In this document: positions 50,166-60,939 of the stretch, piece after piece | How the letters are laid out: every line of letters starts with the position of its first letter | Position numbering within the stretch: position 1 is the first letter of the stretch | Source of the DNA: Candidatus Kinetoplastibacterium crithidii | GTDB taxonomy: Bacteria > Pseudomonadota > Gammaproteobacteria > Burkholderiales > Burkholderiaceae_B | Reading direction: 5' to 3' | DNA: 64,000 nucleotides | Assembly: GCA_027557655.1 (NCBI GenBank) | Contig: CP064915.1 | Span: forward strand, 620,001-684,000 | Made by a program: the position numbers and the translations under genes | The notes under the pieces: generated by a model | Told to the model about the DNA's origin: nothing | The model's input: the letters and a program-made list of their open reading frames with translations, nothing else | Databases searched by the model: none

Positions 50166-51317
50166 TTATTTCTTACAAATGCATTTTTCTTTTATTAAAT
50201 TCCATCTATTATGGTTATATAACCTTATTCTTATATCATTATCAATTAATTTAGATTCGAGAGTCGAAAAAACAACAGCATCTTCTAAATAATCTATAGC
50301 TGGTTTTTTTATAAATGTATTTGCATCACCAATCAGAATTGGAGCAATATATAATAAAATCTCATCTATAAAACTATTTTCTAATAGTTTTCCATTTAAT
50401 CCTGGCCCTGCTTCAACATGGACTTCATTAACACAATCTTTAGAAAACCATTTCATTACGCTAGATAAATTTATACTGTTTGAATTTTTACTTATACTAT
50501 CTACTATAACTATTTCACCATTCTTATCAAGAATCTCTTTAGCTTTTTCTTTATTATCAATGGTTGTAAATATAACCACTCTGGAACCATCAAAAATATT
50601 TGCATTAGAATTAATTAAAAATGTATTATCTATAATTGCTTTAATAGGATTTCTAGACACTGGAAAATGCCTAACTGTCAAAATAGGATTATCATTTATT
50701 ATTGTTCCTATACCTGTTAATATAGCTCCACTGCGAGCTCTCCAATAATGACCATCCTTGCGTGAATTTTCTGATGTTATCCATTGTGACTTTTTGTTAT
50801 ACAAAGAACTTCTTCCATCTAACGATGATGCTATTTTTGTTCTGACCCAAGGTAGACATGTTATAATTCTAGAAAAAAAACCAATATTTAACCATATTGC
50901 CTCTTCTGCACAAACCCCTATTTTTACATTTATACCAGCTGATCTCAATATTTGTATACTTTTACCATTTACTAATGGATTTGGATCTAATACAGCTATA
51001 ACAACACTTTTTGGTTTTGCTTTTAATAAAGCATTAACACACGGTGGAGTTTTTCCATAATGACAACAAGGTTCCAATGTTACATATATGGTAGATCCTT
51101 CCAAAACATACTGTTTGCTAATAGCATCATGCAATGCACATACTTCAGCATGAGATCCTCCAAATGACTGAGTAGAACCTTTACCTATACAAAAATTGTT
51201 CTTTACTATAACACAACCAACACTTGGATTTGGCCATGCTATACAAGCAGATTCTCTAGCCAAATCTAAAGCTTTAGACATCCAAAATTCATCAGGAAAA
51301 TTATATAAATGAGACAT
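50166..51317 (-). CDS. ribD: Riboflavin biosynthesis deaminase/reductase RibD
   Basis: Bifunctional enzyme for the second and third steps from GTP to riboflavin. 383 residues. The N-terminal deaminase has the zinc site HAEVCAL and PCCHYGKTPPC; the C-terminal reductase (~160-380) has WVRTKIASSLDGR, AILTGIGTIINDNP and VEAGPGLNGKLL. Both domains appear complete. It lies 30 bases after nrdR and is followed by ribE, an ancestral beta-proteobacterial order. Confidence 0.96.
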   Translation of the reverse strand: MSHLYNFPDEFWMSKALDLARESACIAWPNPSVGCVIVKNNFCIGKGSTQSFGGSHAEVCALHDAISKQYVLEGSTIYVTLEPCCHYGKTPPCVNALLKAKPKSVVIAVLDPNPLVNGKSIQILRSAGINVKIGVCAEEAIWLNIGFFSRIITCLPWVRTKIASSLDGRSSLYNKKSQWITSENSRKDGHYWRARSGAILTGIGTIINDNPILTVRHFPVSRNPIKAIIDNTFLINSNANIFDGSRVVIFTTIDNKEKAKEILDKNGEIVIVDSISKNSNSINLSSVMKWFSKDCVNEVHVEAGPGLNGKLLENSFIDEILLYIAPILIGDANTFIKKPAIDYLEDAVVFSTLESKLIDNDIRIRLYNHNRWNLIKEKCICKK

Positions 51318-51347
51318 AAAATGATTTTGCTAAAAATTTAATAAGAA

Positions 51348-51794
51348 CTATATTACCTCTTGTATTAACTTTATAAATTCATCTATATTTTTAAAACTTT
51401 TATAAACTGAAGCAAATCTAATATAAGCTACTTTATCCAGAATTTTTAATTCATGCATAACTAACTCCCCAATATACTCAGTTGTTACATCGCGCATACC
51501 ACTTGACAATATCAATTTTTCTATATTAAACACAGATTTTTCTAAATCATCTGAATTTACAGAGCGTTTGCGCAAAGCTATAAAAATACTTCTACGTAAT
51601 TTACTAACATCATAATCACATCTTGATCCATTTTTTTTGATTACAGAAGGAAAAAATAACTCAACTTTCTCATATGTAGTAAATCTTTTGTCACATAAAA
51701 GACAACGTCTTCTTCTTCGAATTGAATCTTTATCATCTGAAACACGACTATCTATAACCTGCGTTTCACAATGACAACAAAAAGGACACCTCAT
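51348..51794 (-). CDS. nrdR: Transcriptional repressor NrdR
   Basis: ATP/dATP-sensing repressor of ribonucleotide reductase genes. The start at 51794 (MRCPFCCHCETQVIDSR) is chosen because family members begin at the zinc ribbon; 13 codons more are open upstream. 148 residues. The zinc ribbon has CPFC near 3-6 and CLLCDKRFTTYE near 30; RRRRRC precedes it, and the ATP-cone covers ~45-135. Keeping a specific regulator is notable in a reduced genome. glyA lies upstream with a terminator-like hairpin between. Confidence 0.95.
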   Translation of the reverse strand: MRCPFCCHCETQVIDSRVSDDKDSIRRRRRCLLCDKRFTTYEKVELFFPSVIKKNGSRCDYDVSKLRRSIFIALRKRSVNSDDLEKSVFNIEKLILSSGMRDVTTEYIGELVMHELKILDKVAYIRFASVYKSFKNIDEFIKLIQEVI

Positions 51795-51820
51795 AAAAAA
51801 TAAACTTTTATAAAAAACTA

Positions 51821-51867
51821 TTTGTATAGTCATATACCTTAAAAAAACTAGCTAATGACTATACAAA
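51821..51867 (-). terminator. Terminator-like hairpin between glyA and nrdR
   Basis: TTTGTATAGTCAT (51821-51833) pairs perfectly over 13 bases with ATGACTATACAAA (51855-51867), loop 21 bases, just after the glyA stop in the minus direction. A T-rich stretch (TAGTTTTTTAT) follows in that direction. It is AT-rich, so strength is uncertain. Confidence 0.55.
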
Positions 51868-51887
51868 AAATTAAAAAATTAGCATAA

Positions 51888-53135
51888 CTATATTTTATAG
51901 ACAGGCAATCTAGATGTTAACTCATGAACCTGCTTACGTACATTATTAATATTTGTATCATCATATGGATTACCTAAAACATCGGCGATTAAGTTTGCAG
52001 TAAGCTCGACATCTGACTCTATAAAGCCCCTAGTAGTAATAGCACAAGTTCCCAAACGAATACCACTAGTAATAAATGGACTTTCTGGATCATTTGGAAT
52101 AGCATTTTTATTTACTGTGATATGAGCTTTTCCAAGAGATGTTTCTGCATCTTTACCACTTATTCCTATAGACCTTAAATCTACCAACATTAAGTGACTT
52201 TCTGTTTTCCCTGAGACAATACGCAACCCTCTTTTTACTAAAGTATCAGCCATAATTTTTGAGTTATTTAACACTTGTTTGGCATACTGTTTAAAACTTG
52301 GATCAAGAGCTTCTTTAAAGGCAACTGCTTTACCAGCAATTACATGCATTAAAGGTCCTCCCTGAATTCCTGGAAAAATAGAAGAATTAATAATACGTTC
52401 ATACTGAGATTTCATCATTATAACGCCACCCCTAGGACCACGAAGAGACTTATGTGTAGTAGATGTAACAAAATCAGCATAAGGAACAGCATTAGGATAA
52501 ACTCCTCCTGCTATTAATCCTGCATAATGAGCAATATCTGCCATTAATAATGAATTATTATCATGAGCAATCTTAGATAAATATTCAAAATCTATTTGTA
52601 ATGAATAAGCAGAAGCTCCTACTACTATAAGCTTTGGCTTATGTTTTTTAGCTAAAATTTCAATATTTTTATAATCTAATACTTCATTTTCATCTAAGCC
52701 ATATGATATAAAATTATAAGTTTTTCCAGACGAATTAACAGAAGCGCCATGAGTTAAATGACCTCCTTCAGCAAGACTCATCCCAAGAACTGTATCACCA
52801 GGCTTTAAAATAGCATTATATACACCTTGATTTGCTTGAGATCCTGAGTTTGGCTGCACATTAGCTGCTTCAGCTCCAAATAAATCTTTAAGCCTATCTA
52901 TAGCTAAACGCTCTACTATATCAACATATTCACAACCACCATAGTATCTCTTACCAGGATAACCTTCTGCATATTTATTAGTTAGACAAGATCCCTGTGC
53001 CTCCATAACAGCTTTACTGGCATAATTTTCAGATGCAATAAGCTCTATATGTTGCTCCTGGCGAACTGCCTCTTCTTGAATGGCATTCCACAATTCTGGA
53101 TCCATTTGACTTATAGTACGATTGTTTTCAAGCAT
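51888..53135 (-). CDS. glyA: Serine hydroxymethyltransferase
   Basis: PLP enzyme that interconverts serine and glycine with tetrahydrofolate, the main source of one-carbon units. 415 residues. [41 protein letters not shown] and [20 protein letters not shown] are conserved; the PLP lysine is in [14 protein letters not shown]. Product and folK function are linked through folate. Gene order glyA-nrdR-ribD is ancestral. Confidence 0.98.
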   Translation of the reverse strand: MLENNRTISQMDPELWNAIQEEAVRQEQHIELIASENYASKAVMEAQGSCLTNKYAEGYPGKRYYGGCEYVDIVERLAIDRLKDLFGAEAANVQPNSGSQANQGVYNAILKPGDTVLGMSLAEGGHLTHGASVNSSGKTYNFISYGLDENEVLDYKNIEILAKKHKPKLIVVGASAYSLQIDFEYLSKIAHDNNSLLMADIAHYAGLIAGGVYPNAVPYADFVTSTTHKSLRGPRGGVIMMKSQYERIINSSIFPGIQGGPLMHVIAGKAVAFKEALDPSFKQYAKQVLNNSKIMADTLVKRGLRIVSGKTESHLMLVDLRSIGISGKDAETSLGKAHITVNKNAIPNDPESPFITSGIRLGTCAITTRGFIESDVELTANLIADVLGNPYDDTNINNVRKQVHELTSRLPVYKI

Positions 53136-53239
53136 AACAGCTCCCCTTCTTTACTATTTATAAAAAAATACTGCATTTATTTTTTAACTTGGCAAAAAAT
53201 ATCAAAAATCAAATAAAAATCCACCTATATGATCAAATC

Positions 53240-54445
53240 CTAATCTAAACGAACTTTTATAAATTTACGTTTGCCTATTTGAATAATATGTAGGCCTCTA
53301 TTTAATAATAAAGATTTGTTATCTATTCTTTCCCCATTAACCTTGACACCTCTCTGTTCTATATATCTTTGAGCTTCAGAGTTAGAGGAAGTTAGACCTG
53401 AACGAAACATAGCATTTATTATATTTAATGGAGCCAATCCCAGATATATTTCTTCAATATTTTCTGGAGCTATACCATCACGAAACCTACTATTAAAATT
53501 TAGCAATGCCTGATTAGCTTCCTTAGCAGAGTGAAATCTAGAAACTATTTCTATAGCTAAAGCAATTTTAATCTCCTTTGGATTAAGACCACAACTAACA
53601 TCTTGTTGCATCTTTTTTATATCATTTATTGATCTAAATGATAAGAGATCAAAATATTGCCACATTAATTCATCTGAAATTGACATAATTTTAGCAAACA
53701 TAACATCAGGAACCTCATTAATAGCTATAAAATTATTTTTAGATTTTGACATTTTTGCAATGCCATCAGTTCCTATTAATAAAGGCATTGTCATAACACA
53801 TTGAGGTTCTTGCCCATATTCCTTCTGTAGTTCTCTTCCTACAAGCAAATTAAACTTCTGATCAGTTCCACCTATTTCTAAATCAGATTTTAAAACAACT
53901 GAGTCATAACCCTGCATCAATGGATATAAAAATTCATGCAATGCTATAGAAATACCATTTTTATATCTTTTAGTAAAATCATCTCGCTCTAACATCCTAG
54001 CAAGAGTATAACTAGAAGCAAGTTTAATAATACCACGAGAACCTAATTGATCAGACCACTCTGAATTATACCTAACTTCAGTTTTATTTTGATCTAGGAT
54101 TAAAGATGCTTGTTTATAATAAGTTTTTGAATTTTCTTCTATTTGCTCTCTACTTAAAGGAGGACGAGTTACATTTCTACCACTAGGATCTCCGATCGTA
54201 GCTGTAAAATCACCTATCAAAAATACAACAATATGACCAATATCCTGTAATTGCCTTAATTTATTTAAAACTACAGTATGACCAAGATGTATATCTGGAG
54301 CTGTCGGATCTAATCCTAATTTAATGCGAAGAGGAACTCCATTAGAATAACTTCTTGATAATTTAAGAATAAAATCTTGTTCTACCAATAATTCATCACA
54401 ACCCTTTCTAATAATAGATAAATTTGATGCAATTTCTGAATTCAT
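53240..54445 (-). CDS. tyrS: Tyrosyl-tRNA synthetase
   Basis: Class I synthetase, 401 residues. HIGH-type motif [14 protein letters not shown] (about 53-66), tyrosine-binding [27 protein letters not shown] in [15 protein letters not shown] and a C-terminal S4 RNA-binding domain (~335-401, ending [11 protein letters not shown]). The M23 peptidase gene diverges upstream, as in Bordetella. Confidence 0.97.
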   Translation of the reverse strand: MNSEIASNLSIIRKGCDELLVEQDFILKLSRSYSNGVPLRIKLGLDPTAPDIHLGHTVVLNKLRQLQDIGHIVVFLIGDFTATIGDPSGRNVTRPPLSREQIEENSKTYYKQASLILDQNKTEVRYNSEWSDQLGSRGIIKLASSYTLARMLERDDFTKRYKNGISIALHEFLYPLMQGYDSVVLKSDLEIGGTDQKFNLLVGRELQKEYGQEPQCVMTMPLLIGTDGIAKMSKSKNNFIAINEVPDVMFAKIMSISDELMWQYFDLLSFRSINDIKKMQQDVSCGLNPKEIKIALAIEIVSRFHSAKEANQALLNFNSRFRDGIAPENIEEIYLGLAPLNIINAMFRSGLTSSNSEAQRYIEQRGVKVNGERIDNKSLLLNRGLHIIQIGKRKFIKVRLD

Positions 54446-54715
54446 ATAAGGTTCTTGACAATATGTAATTAAAGATATAATTTAAAATGCATTTAGTGTA
54501 AATATATAAATTTTTTACTGTAGATTTTCATGTCAGTAATAACGCTTACTTAAACAATAGCACTAGAATGAAATTATGTGTGTTGTATTTAAGATTATGC
54601 AATTATAAACTATCAATCGCTTTTTCTAAAATAAAAGTTTTTTATTACTGAATTCTATAAAATTAAACCTATCAATAAAAGTCATCTTTAACTTTGAAAC
54701 TATACTAGCAAAAAT

Positions 54716-56050
54716 ATGATTAAATCTTCTTGTGTACGCAAATATACTTTTATCGCAACTATATTTTTAGCTATTGTAGTAACATTAGGCCTTTTATTAC
54801 AAAAATATGAAAACGCACAACAGCCTCAACTAAAAATTGTTAGAGGAGAACGAAAGTTTAATGTAAATAGCAAAATACTAGAAATAAATGATATTCATAA
54901 ACCATATATAAGCGAAACTATAATTAAAACTGGTGATAATCTAAATTCTGTTTTACAAAGATTAAAAATAAGTAACATAAAAGAAATTCAAAGATTCATT
55001 AGCAATGACAAAAATGCTAAAAAATTAGCAAAATTACTGTCTGGAAGACCTATGTATGCAGCTACTGATTCAACAGGTAGCTTAATATGGCTAAAATATT
55101 TGCATACGCCAAATTCAGAATTAAACAGCAAGATAGCATCCAAGTATTTACAAATAACAAAAGATAAAAATAACTATTATAAGGCTTCAGAAGAAGTTGA
55201 AATACCTACTAAACATGTTCATGTAGCCTTTGGAAATATTCTTTCATCTCTGTTTGAAGCAACAGAATCAGCAGGAATTCCTAATTTTATTGCATTGCAA
55301 ATGACAGATATTTTAAGTAATAAAATAGATTTTGTAAGAGAGTTAAGACAGGGAGATCAATTCATAATAATTTATGAATTGCAAACAATCAATGGCTATA
55401 ATATAGGTAGTGGCAAAATACTTGCTATGGAATTTAAAAACCATGACAAACAATACAATGCTATATGGTTTGATAATAATGGCCTAGAAACAGGAGCTTA
55501 TTATGATTTCGATGGAAATAGTCTTCAAAAAGCATTTCTAAGAAATGCTGTAAAATTTACTAGAATAAGTTCTACATTTGGCAAACGTTTACACCCTATT
55601 AATAAAACTTGGGTTGAACACAAAGGTGTGGACTATGTAGCCCCTACAGGAACTCCAATATATGCAACAGCAGATGGAATTGTAGAATTTGTAGGATGGC
55701 AAAACGGTTATGGAAAGGTAACAATATTAAAACACTATGATAAATATTCCACTTTATATGCCCATCAAAGTCAAATAGCTCCTAAAATATCAAAAGGCAA
55801 AAAGGTACATCAAGGACAGTTACTTGGATATGTTGGATCAACAGGATGGGCTACTGGACCACATTTACATTACGAACTCAGAATAAATAATAAACCTGTT
55901 AATCCTCTAACAACAAATCTACCAATTTCTAAAAAAATTGATAAATCAAATTTTGAAGCTTTCAAAAACACCATGGCTTTTTATCAAACACAAATAAATT
56001 TTTTAGCTAAATTTAATAATGATTCTATTAAATTAGCTTCTAGCAACTAG
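54716..56050 (+). CDS. M23 family peptidoglycan endopeptidase (MepM-like)
   Basis: Cuts peptide cross-links of peptidoglycan or activates amidases. 444 residues with an uncleaved N-terminal anchor (YTFIATIFLAIVVTLGLLL, about 11-29), an OapA/LysM-like region (IKTGDNLNSVLQRL), then the M23 domain at ~290-400. Zinc ligands are present: His and Asp in EHKGVDYVAPTGTP and HxH in GPHLHYELR. The order tyrS, M23, erpA is ancestral, with anmK missing between this gene and erpA. With MltD it indicates active sacculus turnover. Its 3' end converges on erpA (8-base gap). Confidence 0.93.
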   Translation: MIKSSCVRKYTFIATIFLAIVVTLGLLLQKYENAQQPQLKIVRGERKFNVNSKILEINDIHKPYISETIIKTGDNLNSVLQRLKISNIKEIQRFISNDKNAKKLAKLLSGRPMYAATDSTGSLIWLKYLHTPNSELNSKIASKYLQITKDKNNYYKASEEVEIPTKHVHVAFGNILSSLFEATESAGIPNFIALQMTDILSNKIDFVRELRQGDQFIIIYELQTINGYNIGSGKILAMEFKNHDKQYNAIWFDNNGLETGAYYDFDGNSLQKAFLRNAVKFTRISSTFGKRLHPINKTWVEHKGVDYVAPTGTPIYATADGIVEFVGWQNGYGKVTILKHYDKYSTLYAHQSQIAPKISKGKKVHQGQLLGYVGSTGWATGPHLHYELRINNKPVNPLTTNLPISKKIDKSNFEAFKNTMAFYQTQINFLAKFNNDSIKLASSN

Positions 56051-56058
56051 ATTTTAAT

Positions 56059-56421
56059 TTAAATAGAGAAAGATGAACCACATCCACATGTAGTTACTGC
56101 ATTAGGATTGTTTATAACAAACTGTGCTCCTTCAATATCTTCTTTATAGTCTATTTCTGCCCCTTTCAAATACTGAAAACTCATTTCATCAACAACTAAC
56201 TTAATGTCTTCTTTGTTTAATACAATATCATCCTCATTTATATCCTCATCAAAAGCGAAGCCATATTGAAAACCAGAACAACCACCACCTTGAATAAAAA
56301 CACGTAAATTTAAATTTTGGTTATTTTCCTCTATTAAAAGTTCTCTGACTTTTGAAATAGCTGAATCTGTAAAAATTAATTCTGAATTACATGACAAAGT
56401 TGTATTTTCTATAAAATCCAT
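56059..56421 (-). CDS. erpA: Iron-sulfur cluster insertion protein ErpA
   Basis: A-type carrier that delivers Fe-S clusters to apoproteins. 120 residues. The three ligand cysteines are in [11 protein letters not shown] and [11 protein letters not shown]. Ends in the standard FSI. It is followed upstream by argC on the same strand (51-base gap). It fits the erpA type rather than iscA because of the tail and the neighbours, although IscA-type proteins are similar. Confidence 0.92.
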   Translation of the reverse strand: MDFIENTTLSCNSELIFTDSAISKVRELLIEENNQNLNLRVFIQGGGCSGFQYGFAFDEDINEDDIVLNKEDIKLVVDEMSFQYLKGAEIDYKEDIEGAQFVINNPNAVTTCGCGSSFSI

Positions 56422-56472
56422 AATGATACTTTCTACTCCTTATACAGGATAAACTATAAATAAAATTAAAAC

Positions 56473-57537
56473 TTATGGTAAAACAGCTATTTGTTCTAAT
56501 CCTGTTGTTTCTGGAAAATCAAACATTATATTCATGTTCTGTACAGCTTGACCAGCTGCCCCCTTAACCAAATTATCTTGAATTACTAATATAATCAAAT
56601 CGTCACCATTATTTGGTCTATGAACAGCAATACGAATATTGTTCGATGATTTTACAGATCTAGTTTCTGGAAAACTACCTGGTGGCATTACATCAATAAA
56701 AAATTCATCTTTATAACGTTCTTCAAAAATTTTCTGAAAATCTAGATGAGAGTATTCAGGCAGTATTTTAGTATAGATAGTAGAAAACATTCCTCTTATC
56801 ATAGGCACTAAATGAGGTACGAAAATAAGATTCACTTTATTACCAGAAATTTGTTCTAACTGAGATACTATTTCAGGATGATGCCTATGCCCCAAAACAC
56901 CATAGGCTTTAAAATTATCAGATGACTCAGCAAATAGTGAAGATGTTTCTAATTTTCTACCAGCACCAGATATACCTGATTTACAATCCGCTATTATTCT
57001 ATCTAAATCTATAAATATATTATTGTTCTCTAACACTGGCGTCAAACCAAGTATAACAGTAGTAGGATAACAACCAGGATTACCTATTAAATTAGTTAAA
57101 GATATGCGATGACGATTAATTTCAACTAATCCATATTCAGCATTTTCTAAAATATCAGGACATACATGTGGTATTTTATACCATTTCTCAAATGTATCTT
57201 TATTTTTTAAACGAAAATCAGCAGCAAGATCAATAATTTTTGTACCAGAATTCAATAAATGTTTAGCCTGTGACATTGCTACACCATGAGGAGTTGCAAA
57301 AAAGACAACATCACAAACAGTCAAATCAACTTCATCAGGAGAAGAAAATTTTAATAATATACGATTACGTAGGTTAGGATATAATTCTTCTACAGCTATA
57401 CCACTCTCTTTACGAGACGTAATTACACATATTTCGACCATTGGATGATTTAACAAAATTCTTAGTAGTTCTACTCCTGTATAACCAGTTCCACCAACTA
57501 TTCCAACTTTAATTTTTTTATTTAGAAAGTTTTTCAT
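56473..57537 (-). CDS. argC: N-acetyl-gamma-glutamyl-phosphate reductase
   Basis: Third step of ornithine and arginine synthesis from glutamate, NADPH-dependent. 354 residues. [22 protein letters not shown] binds the cofactor; the catalytic Cys is in [20 protein letters not shown] and [13 protein letters not shown] carry further active-site residues. With gltS in the window it suggests conversion of imported glutamate towards arginine precursors. argJ, argB and argD would be elsewhere. Confidence 0.97.
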   Translation of the reverse strand: MKNFLNKKIKVGIVGGTGYTGVELLRILLNHPMVEICVITSRKESGIAVEELYPNLRNRILLKFSSPDEVDLTVCDVVFFATPHGVAMSQAKHLLNSGTKIIDLAADFRLKNKDTFEKWYKIPHVCPDILENAEYGLVEINRHRISLTNLIGNPGCYPTTVILGLTPVLENNNIFIDLDRIIADCKSGISGAGRKLETSSLFAESSDNFKAYGVLGHRHHPEIVSQLEQISGNKVNLIFVPHLVPMIRGMFSTIYTKILPEYSHLDFQKIFEERYKDEFFIDVMPPGSFPETRSVKSSNNIRIAVHRPNNGDDLIILVIQDNLVKGAAGQAVQNMNIMFDFPETTGLEQIAVLP

Positions 57538-57600
57538 ATAAGGGTACGATAGTTAAAGTTTATAAAAAATTCTACAATGCCACAAAATGTAACACATAAA

Positions 57601-57640
57601 AAAATGGCTGTCTCGCAGTACTATTGCTAACAGCCATTTT
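57601..57640 (-). terminator. Terminator of the rplM-rpsI operon
   Basis: AAAATGGCTGT (57601-57611) pairs with ACAGCCATTTT (57630-57640), 11 bp, ~19 bases after the rpsI stop. It is followed in the minus direction by a T-run. Probably a Rho-independent terminator. Confidence 0.85.
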
Positions 57641-57658
57641 TCGAGTAGTTTCAAAGAT

Positions 57659-58051
57659 TTAACGTTTACTAAATTGTTTTTTGCGTCTAGCTTTACGAAG
57701 ACCAACTTTTTTTCGTTCAACCTCTCTTGCATCACGAGTGACAAAACCAGCTTTAGATAATGATGCTTTTAAATTAACATCATAATCTATTAAAGCCCTA
57801 GTAATTCCATGACGGATAGCACCAGCTTGTCCAGTTTCGCCTCCCCCTGAGACATTTATATTAAAATCAAAAGAATTCAAAAAATCTGTTTGATTTAATG
57901 GTTGTCTTACAATCATTCTACCCGTTTCACGAGCAAAGAAATCGTCTAAAGGTTTACCATTGATTATGATATTACCTACACCTTTTTTCATAAAAACACG
58001 TGCAACTGAAGTCTTACGTCGACCTGTGCCATAATTCCAATCACCAATCAT
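57659..58051 (-). CDS. rpsI: 30S ribosomal protein S9
   Basis: 130 residues. [18 protein letters not shown] at the start, [15 protein letters not shown] in the middle and the basic tail ending KKQFSKR, which contacts P-site tRNA. It lies 10 bases after rplM, the universal L13-S9 operon. Confidence 0.98.
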   Translation of the reverse strand: MIGDWNYGTGRRKTSVARVFMKKGVGNIIINGKPLDDFFARETGRMIVRQPLNQTDFLNSFDFNINVSGGGETGQAGAIRHGITRALIDYDVNLKASLSKAGFVTRDAREVERKKVGLRKARRKKQFSKR

Positions 58052-58061
58052 ACATATTTCC

Positions 58062-58490
58062 TTAGAATTTCAGAAGCTTAGGCTGCTGAGCAGAGTGAGG
58101 ATGAGTTTCACCAGCATAAACTTTAAGTTTTTTGATCATAGCATAACCCAAAGGGCCTTTTGGCAACATTCCTTTAACAGCTTTTTGAATAGCTCTTCCT
58201 GGAAATTGTTTTTGCATTTTTTCAAAATTAGTCTGACGAATTCCACCAGGATAAGTTGTATGTCTGAAATAATTCTTACTAAAAGATTTATTTCCTGTAA
58301 CTACTATATCAGAAGCATTAACAATTATTATAAAATCTCCAACATCAACATGAGGAGTAAACTCTGGCTTATGTTTTCCTCGCAAAATATGTGCAACTTC
58401 GCTGGCTACACGACCCAAAACCTTTCCTTTTGCGTCAACTACAAACCAATTCCGCACTACTTCATGCGGTTTAGCCACAAAGGTCTTCAT
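58062..58490 (-). CDS. rplM: 50S ribosomal protein L13
   Basis: 142 residues. [47 protein letters not shown] and [24 protein letters not shown] are diagnostic. First gene of the L13-S9 operon. A perfect 11-bp hairpin lies in its 5' leader (58515-58545), 24 bases before the ATG. Confidence 0.98.
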   Translation of the reverse strand: MKTFVAKPHEVVRNWFVVDAKGKVLGRVASEVAHILRGKHKPEFTPHVDVGDFIIIVNASDIVVTGNKSFSKNYFRHTTYPGGIRQTNFEKMQKQFPGRAIQKAVKGMLPKGPLGYAMIKKLKVYAGETHPHSAQQPKLLKF

Positions 58491-58514
58491 TTTTAATTCC
58501 TAATATAAAACCAG

Positions 58515-58545
58515 ACAACAAATAAATAAAATTATTATTTGTTGT
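58515..58545 (-). promoter_or_regulatory. Perfect hairpin in the rplM leader
   Basis: ACAACAAATAA (58515-58525), loop 9 bases, TTATTTGTTGT (58535-58545). It is in the untranslated leader, close to the rplM ribosome-binding region. rplM-rpsI is autoregulated by L13 in E. coli; whether this hairpin does so here is a guess. Confidence 0.45.
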
Positions 58546-58697
58546 ATTGATTCTTAGTGAAAAAGTAAATATAAAAAAGTTCAATAATGGAAAAATGCCT
58601 AGATGTTATAAATCATCTGTACATCAAATTGAAATCTAAATGATTCTTACATAAAAAATATACATTTGCAATATTTTATAGAAAATATAAAGATCAA

Positions 58698-60068
58698 TTA
58701 ATATCCAGCAACAGACATGTTTTCTATCAGAATTGATCCTGAAGTTTTATTACCTCTCGTAATTTGATCTGAACCTACCGCAACAATCTTACTAAACATT
58801 TCTAGCAAATTACCAGCTATGGTTACTTCTTGAACGGCATGTTGTATTTGACCATTTTCAACCCAATAACCAAAAACTCCTCTTGAATAATCACCAGTCA
58901 CATAATTAATACCTTGCCCAATTAATTCTGTAACTAATAACCCTCTATCCATTCTTTTTATCATCGCATCAAGACAATCTTTTTCTAAAGTTCTGTTAGA
59001 ACTAATATATAAATTATGCGAACCACCTGCATTTCCTGTAGTAGTCATACCTAGTTTTCTAGCTGAATAGGTAGATAAAAAGTAACCTTCTAAAATACCT
59101 CCTGAGACAATTTTTCTTTTCTTAGTAGCCACTCCCTCAGAATCAAAAGAAGAACTACCAATTTCCCCATATATATGAGGATCATCAACTATATCAATAA
59201 AGTCCGGAAAAATTTTTCTACCTAAAGCATCAATTAAAAAACTAGATTTTCTATAAAGATTACTACCACTTGATGCCTGCGCAAAAGATCCGATTAACCC
59301 CAATGCAACAGGAGCTTCGAACAAAACAGGATATTTACCTGTGGGAATGCGTCTAGCATCAATGCGAGATAATGTTCTTTCAGCAGCAATACGTCCGACA
59401 ACAACAGGATCCAAAAGTTTATTAGGGTTACAATTATTAGTACACCAAAAATCTCTCTGCATACTACCATTATTATCACTAGCTATAGGCACAACAGACA
59501 GCGAATAGTCAGAGTAATAGTGGTCTCCACAAAATCCTAATGTATTACTTATCAAAGAATAACTCTCTTCACAATCAATAAAAGATCCATCTGTATTAAT
59601 AATTTTATTATCAAACTCCATAGCAGAACATTCAGAAATTTTTGCTATATCTATTATTTCCTCTGTTGTTCTATGCCATTTATGATAAACATCAAAATCC
59701 TTTTGTTCTTGTGCAAAAAGACTTGGTTCAGGCAAACCAGATGCATAATCAATAGCTGTATGCTTAGCTATATAAAAAGCAGCTTCTACTGTTTTTTTTA
59801 TAGATTCCGCAGAAAAATCTGAAGTAAAAGATGATCCACTTCTTTTTCCATTAAAAACAACTAAACTTAGAGAACGATCATGTGTATGCTCAATTGTATC
59901 AATATTGTTCTTTCTTACAGAAACTGATAAACCTTTGCTTTCAGAAATAGAGGCAACTGCATCACTAGCTCCTAGAATAATAGCATCTTTTAATGCCATG
60001 CTAATTACCTCTCTTAGGTAATTTCGATCATTTTCTGATAATGATAATGAGGTAGAAGAATTAATCAT
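58698..60068 (-). CDS. pmbA: Metalloprotease PmbA (TldE)
   Basis: Partner of TldD in a peptidase complex that processes small peptides. 456 residues. Residues ~25-150 form the N-terminal substrate domain with ASDAVASISESKGLSVSVRKNNIDTIEHT; the C-terminal half has GLIGSFAQASSGSNLYRKSSFLIDALG and STYSARKLGMTTTGNAGG. PmbA/TldE lacks the zinc HExxxH of TldD, and none is seen here. tldD is not in the window. In relatives yjgA lies next to pmbA on the opposite strand; it is absent. Confidence 0.9.
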   Translation of the reverse strand: MINSSTSLSLSENDRNYLREVISMALKDAIILGASDAVASISESKGLSVSVRKNNIDTIEHTHDRSLSLVVFNGKRSGSSFTSDFSAESIKKTVEAAFYIAKHTAIDYASGLPEPSLFAQEQKDFDVYHKWHRTTEEIIDIAKISECSAMEFDNKIINTDGSFIDCEESYSLISNTLGFCGDHYYSDYSLSVVPIASDNNGSMQRDFWCTNNCNPNKLLDPVVVGRIAAERTLSRIDARRIPTGKYPVLFEAPVALGLIGSFAQASSGSNLYRKSSFLIDALGRKIFPDFIDIVDDPHIYGEIGSSSFDSEGVATKKRKIVSGGILEGYFLSTYSARKLGMTTTGNAGGSHNLYISSNRTLEKDCLDAMIKRMDRGLLVTELIGQGINYVTGDYSRGVFGYWVENGQIQHAVQEVTIAGNLLEMFSKIVAVGSDQITRGNKTSGSILIENMSVAGY

Positions 60069-60264
60069 TAAAATCCAATAATATCAAGACTTAAGTTTAA
60101 AATAATAAATTACATAAGCAAAATGATATATTAAATCCTTATATCATCTGAATAAGATACATTATAATGTAATAAATTTTGTAAAAGCAATTTTTGAAAA
60201 ATCAAAATACTAACAATAAAAATTAGCATTTTATAATAAACATATAATTTTATAGCTATAAACA

Positions 60265-60939
60265 ATGAATATTAGTACTGTAGAAATTAAAACTCAAGAA
60301 AACCCTAAGCATACAATCATTTGGCTTCATGGGCTTGGAGCTGACTCTAGAGATAGCTTACAACTACTAAGCTATCTAAACATAACAAAATCAAAACTAA
60401 GGTTTATATGTCCTGATGCGCCAAAAAGAACAATAACAATCAACAATAATTCAATCATGAGAGCTTGGTATGATATAAAATCTAGTGAATTAAATGAAAA
60501 TATTGATATTAGAGGTATCCAAGATTCAGAAGAAATAATTAGACATCTTATACAGGAAGAAATAAATAAAGGGATTAGAAGTGAAAATATTATATTAGGA
60601 GGCTTTTCGCAGGGTAGTGTTATATCTTTGTATACAGCAATGAATTTAAATGTAAAAATAGCAGCTGTGATATGTTTATCTGGTTATTTACCAGATATTA
60701 AATATGAAAAAATAAACAATATCAATATAAACACTCCATTTTTCGTTGCACATGGCTTATTTGATGAAGTAGTACCAATTAATAAATTCTATACATATAT
60801 ATCAGAACTAAAAAAAAATGGTTATTATCTAATTACAAAAAAAGAATATCGACATGGACATACTGTCAATGAACAAGAGCTACAAGACCTTAGGTCTTTC
60901 ATAATAAACATAATTAATAATCCTATTTTTTCAAATTAA
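60265..60939 (+). CDS. Carboxylesterase/phospholipase family hydrolase
   Basis: 224 residues of the alpha/beta hydrolase carboxylesterase family (YpfH/EstB-like). IIWLHGLGADSRDSLQLLSYL is the oxyanion region, GGFSQGSVIS the nucleophile elbow (Ser), HGLFDEVVP the Asp and YRHGHTV the His of the triad. It has no signal peptide. The substrate could be short-chain esters or lysolipids. Its last 17 bases overlap the end of the Pat-like gene on the other strand. A perfect 10-bp inverted repeat lies at 60351-60377. Confidence 0.9.
   Translation: MNISTVEIKTQENPKHTIIWLHGLGADSRDSLQLLSYLNITKSKLRFICPDAPKRTITINNNSIMRAWYDIKSSELNENIDIRGIQDSEEIIRHLIQEEINKGIRSENIILGGFSQGSVISLYTAMNLNVKIAAVICLSGYLPDIKYEKINNININTPFFVAHGLFDEVVPINKFYTYISELKKNGYYLITKKEYRHGHTVNEQELQDLRSFIINIINNPIFSN
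60351..60377. repeat. Perfect 10-bp inverted repeat inside the esterase gene
   Basis: AGATAGCTTA (60351-60360), 7-base loop, TAAGCTATCT (60368-60377). Confidence 0.85.

Noticed and set aside
54455..54481. TTGACA followed by TATAAT on the plus strand upstream of the M23 gene
   Set aside because: The spacer is only 15 bases and AT-rich DNA gives many such pairs; it also lies ~235 bases from the gene.
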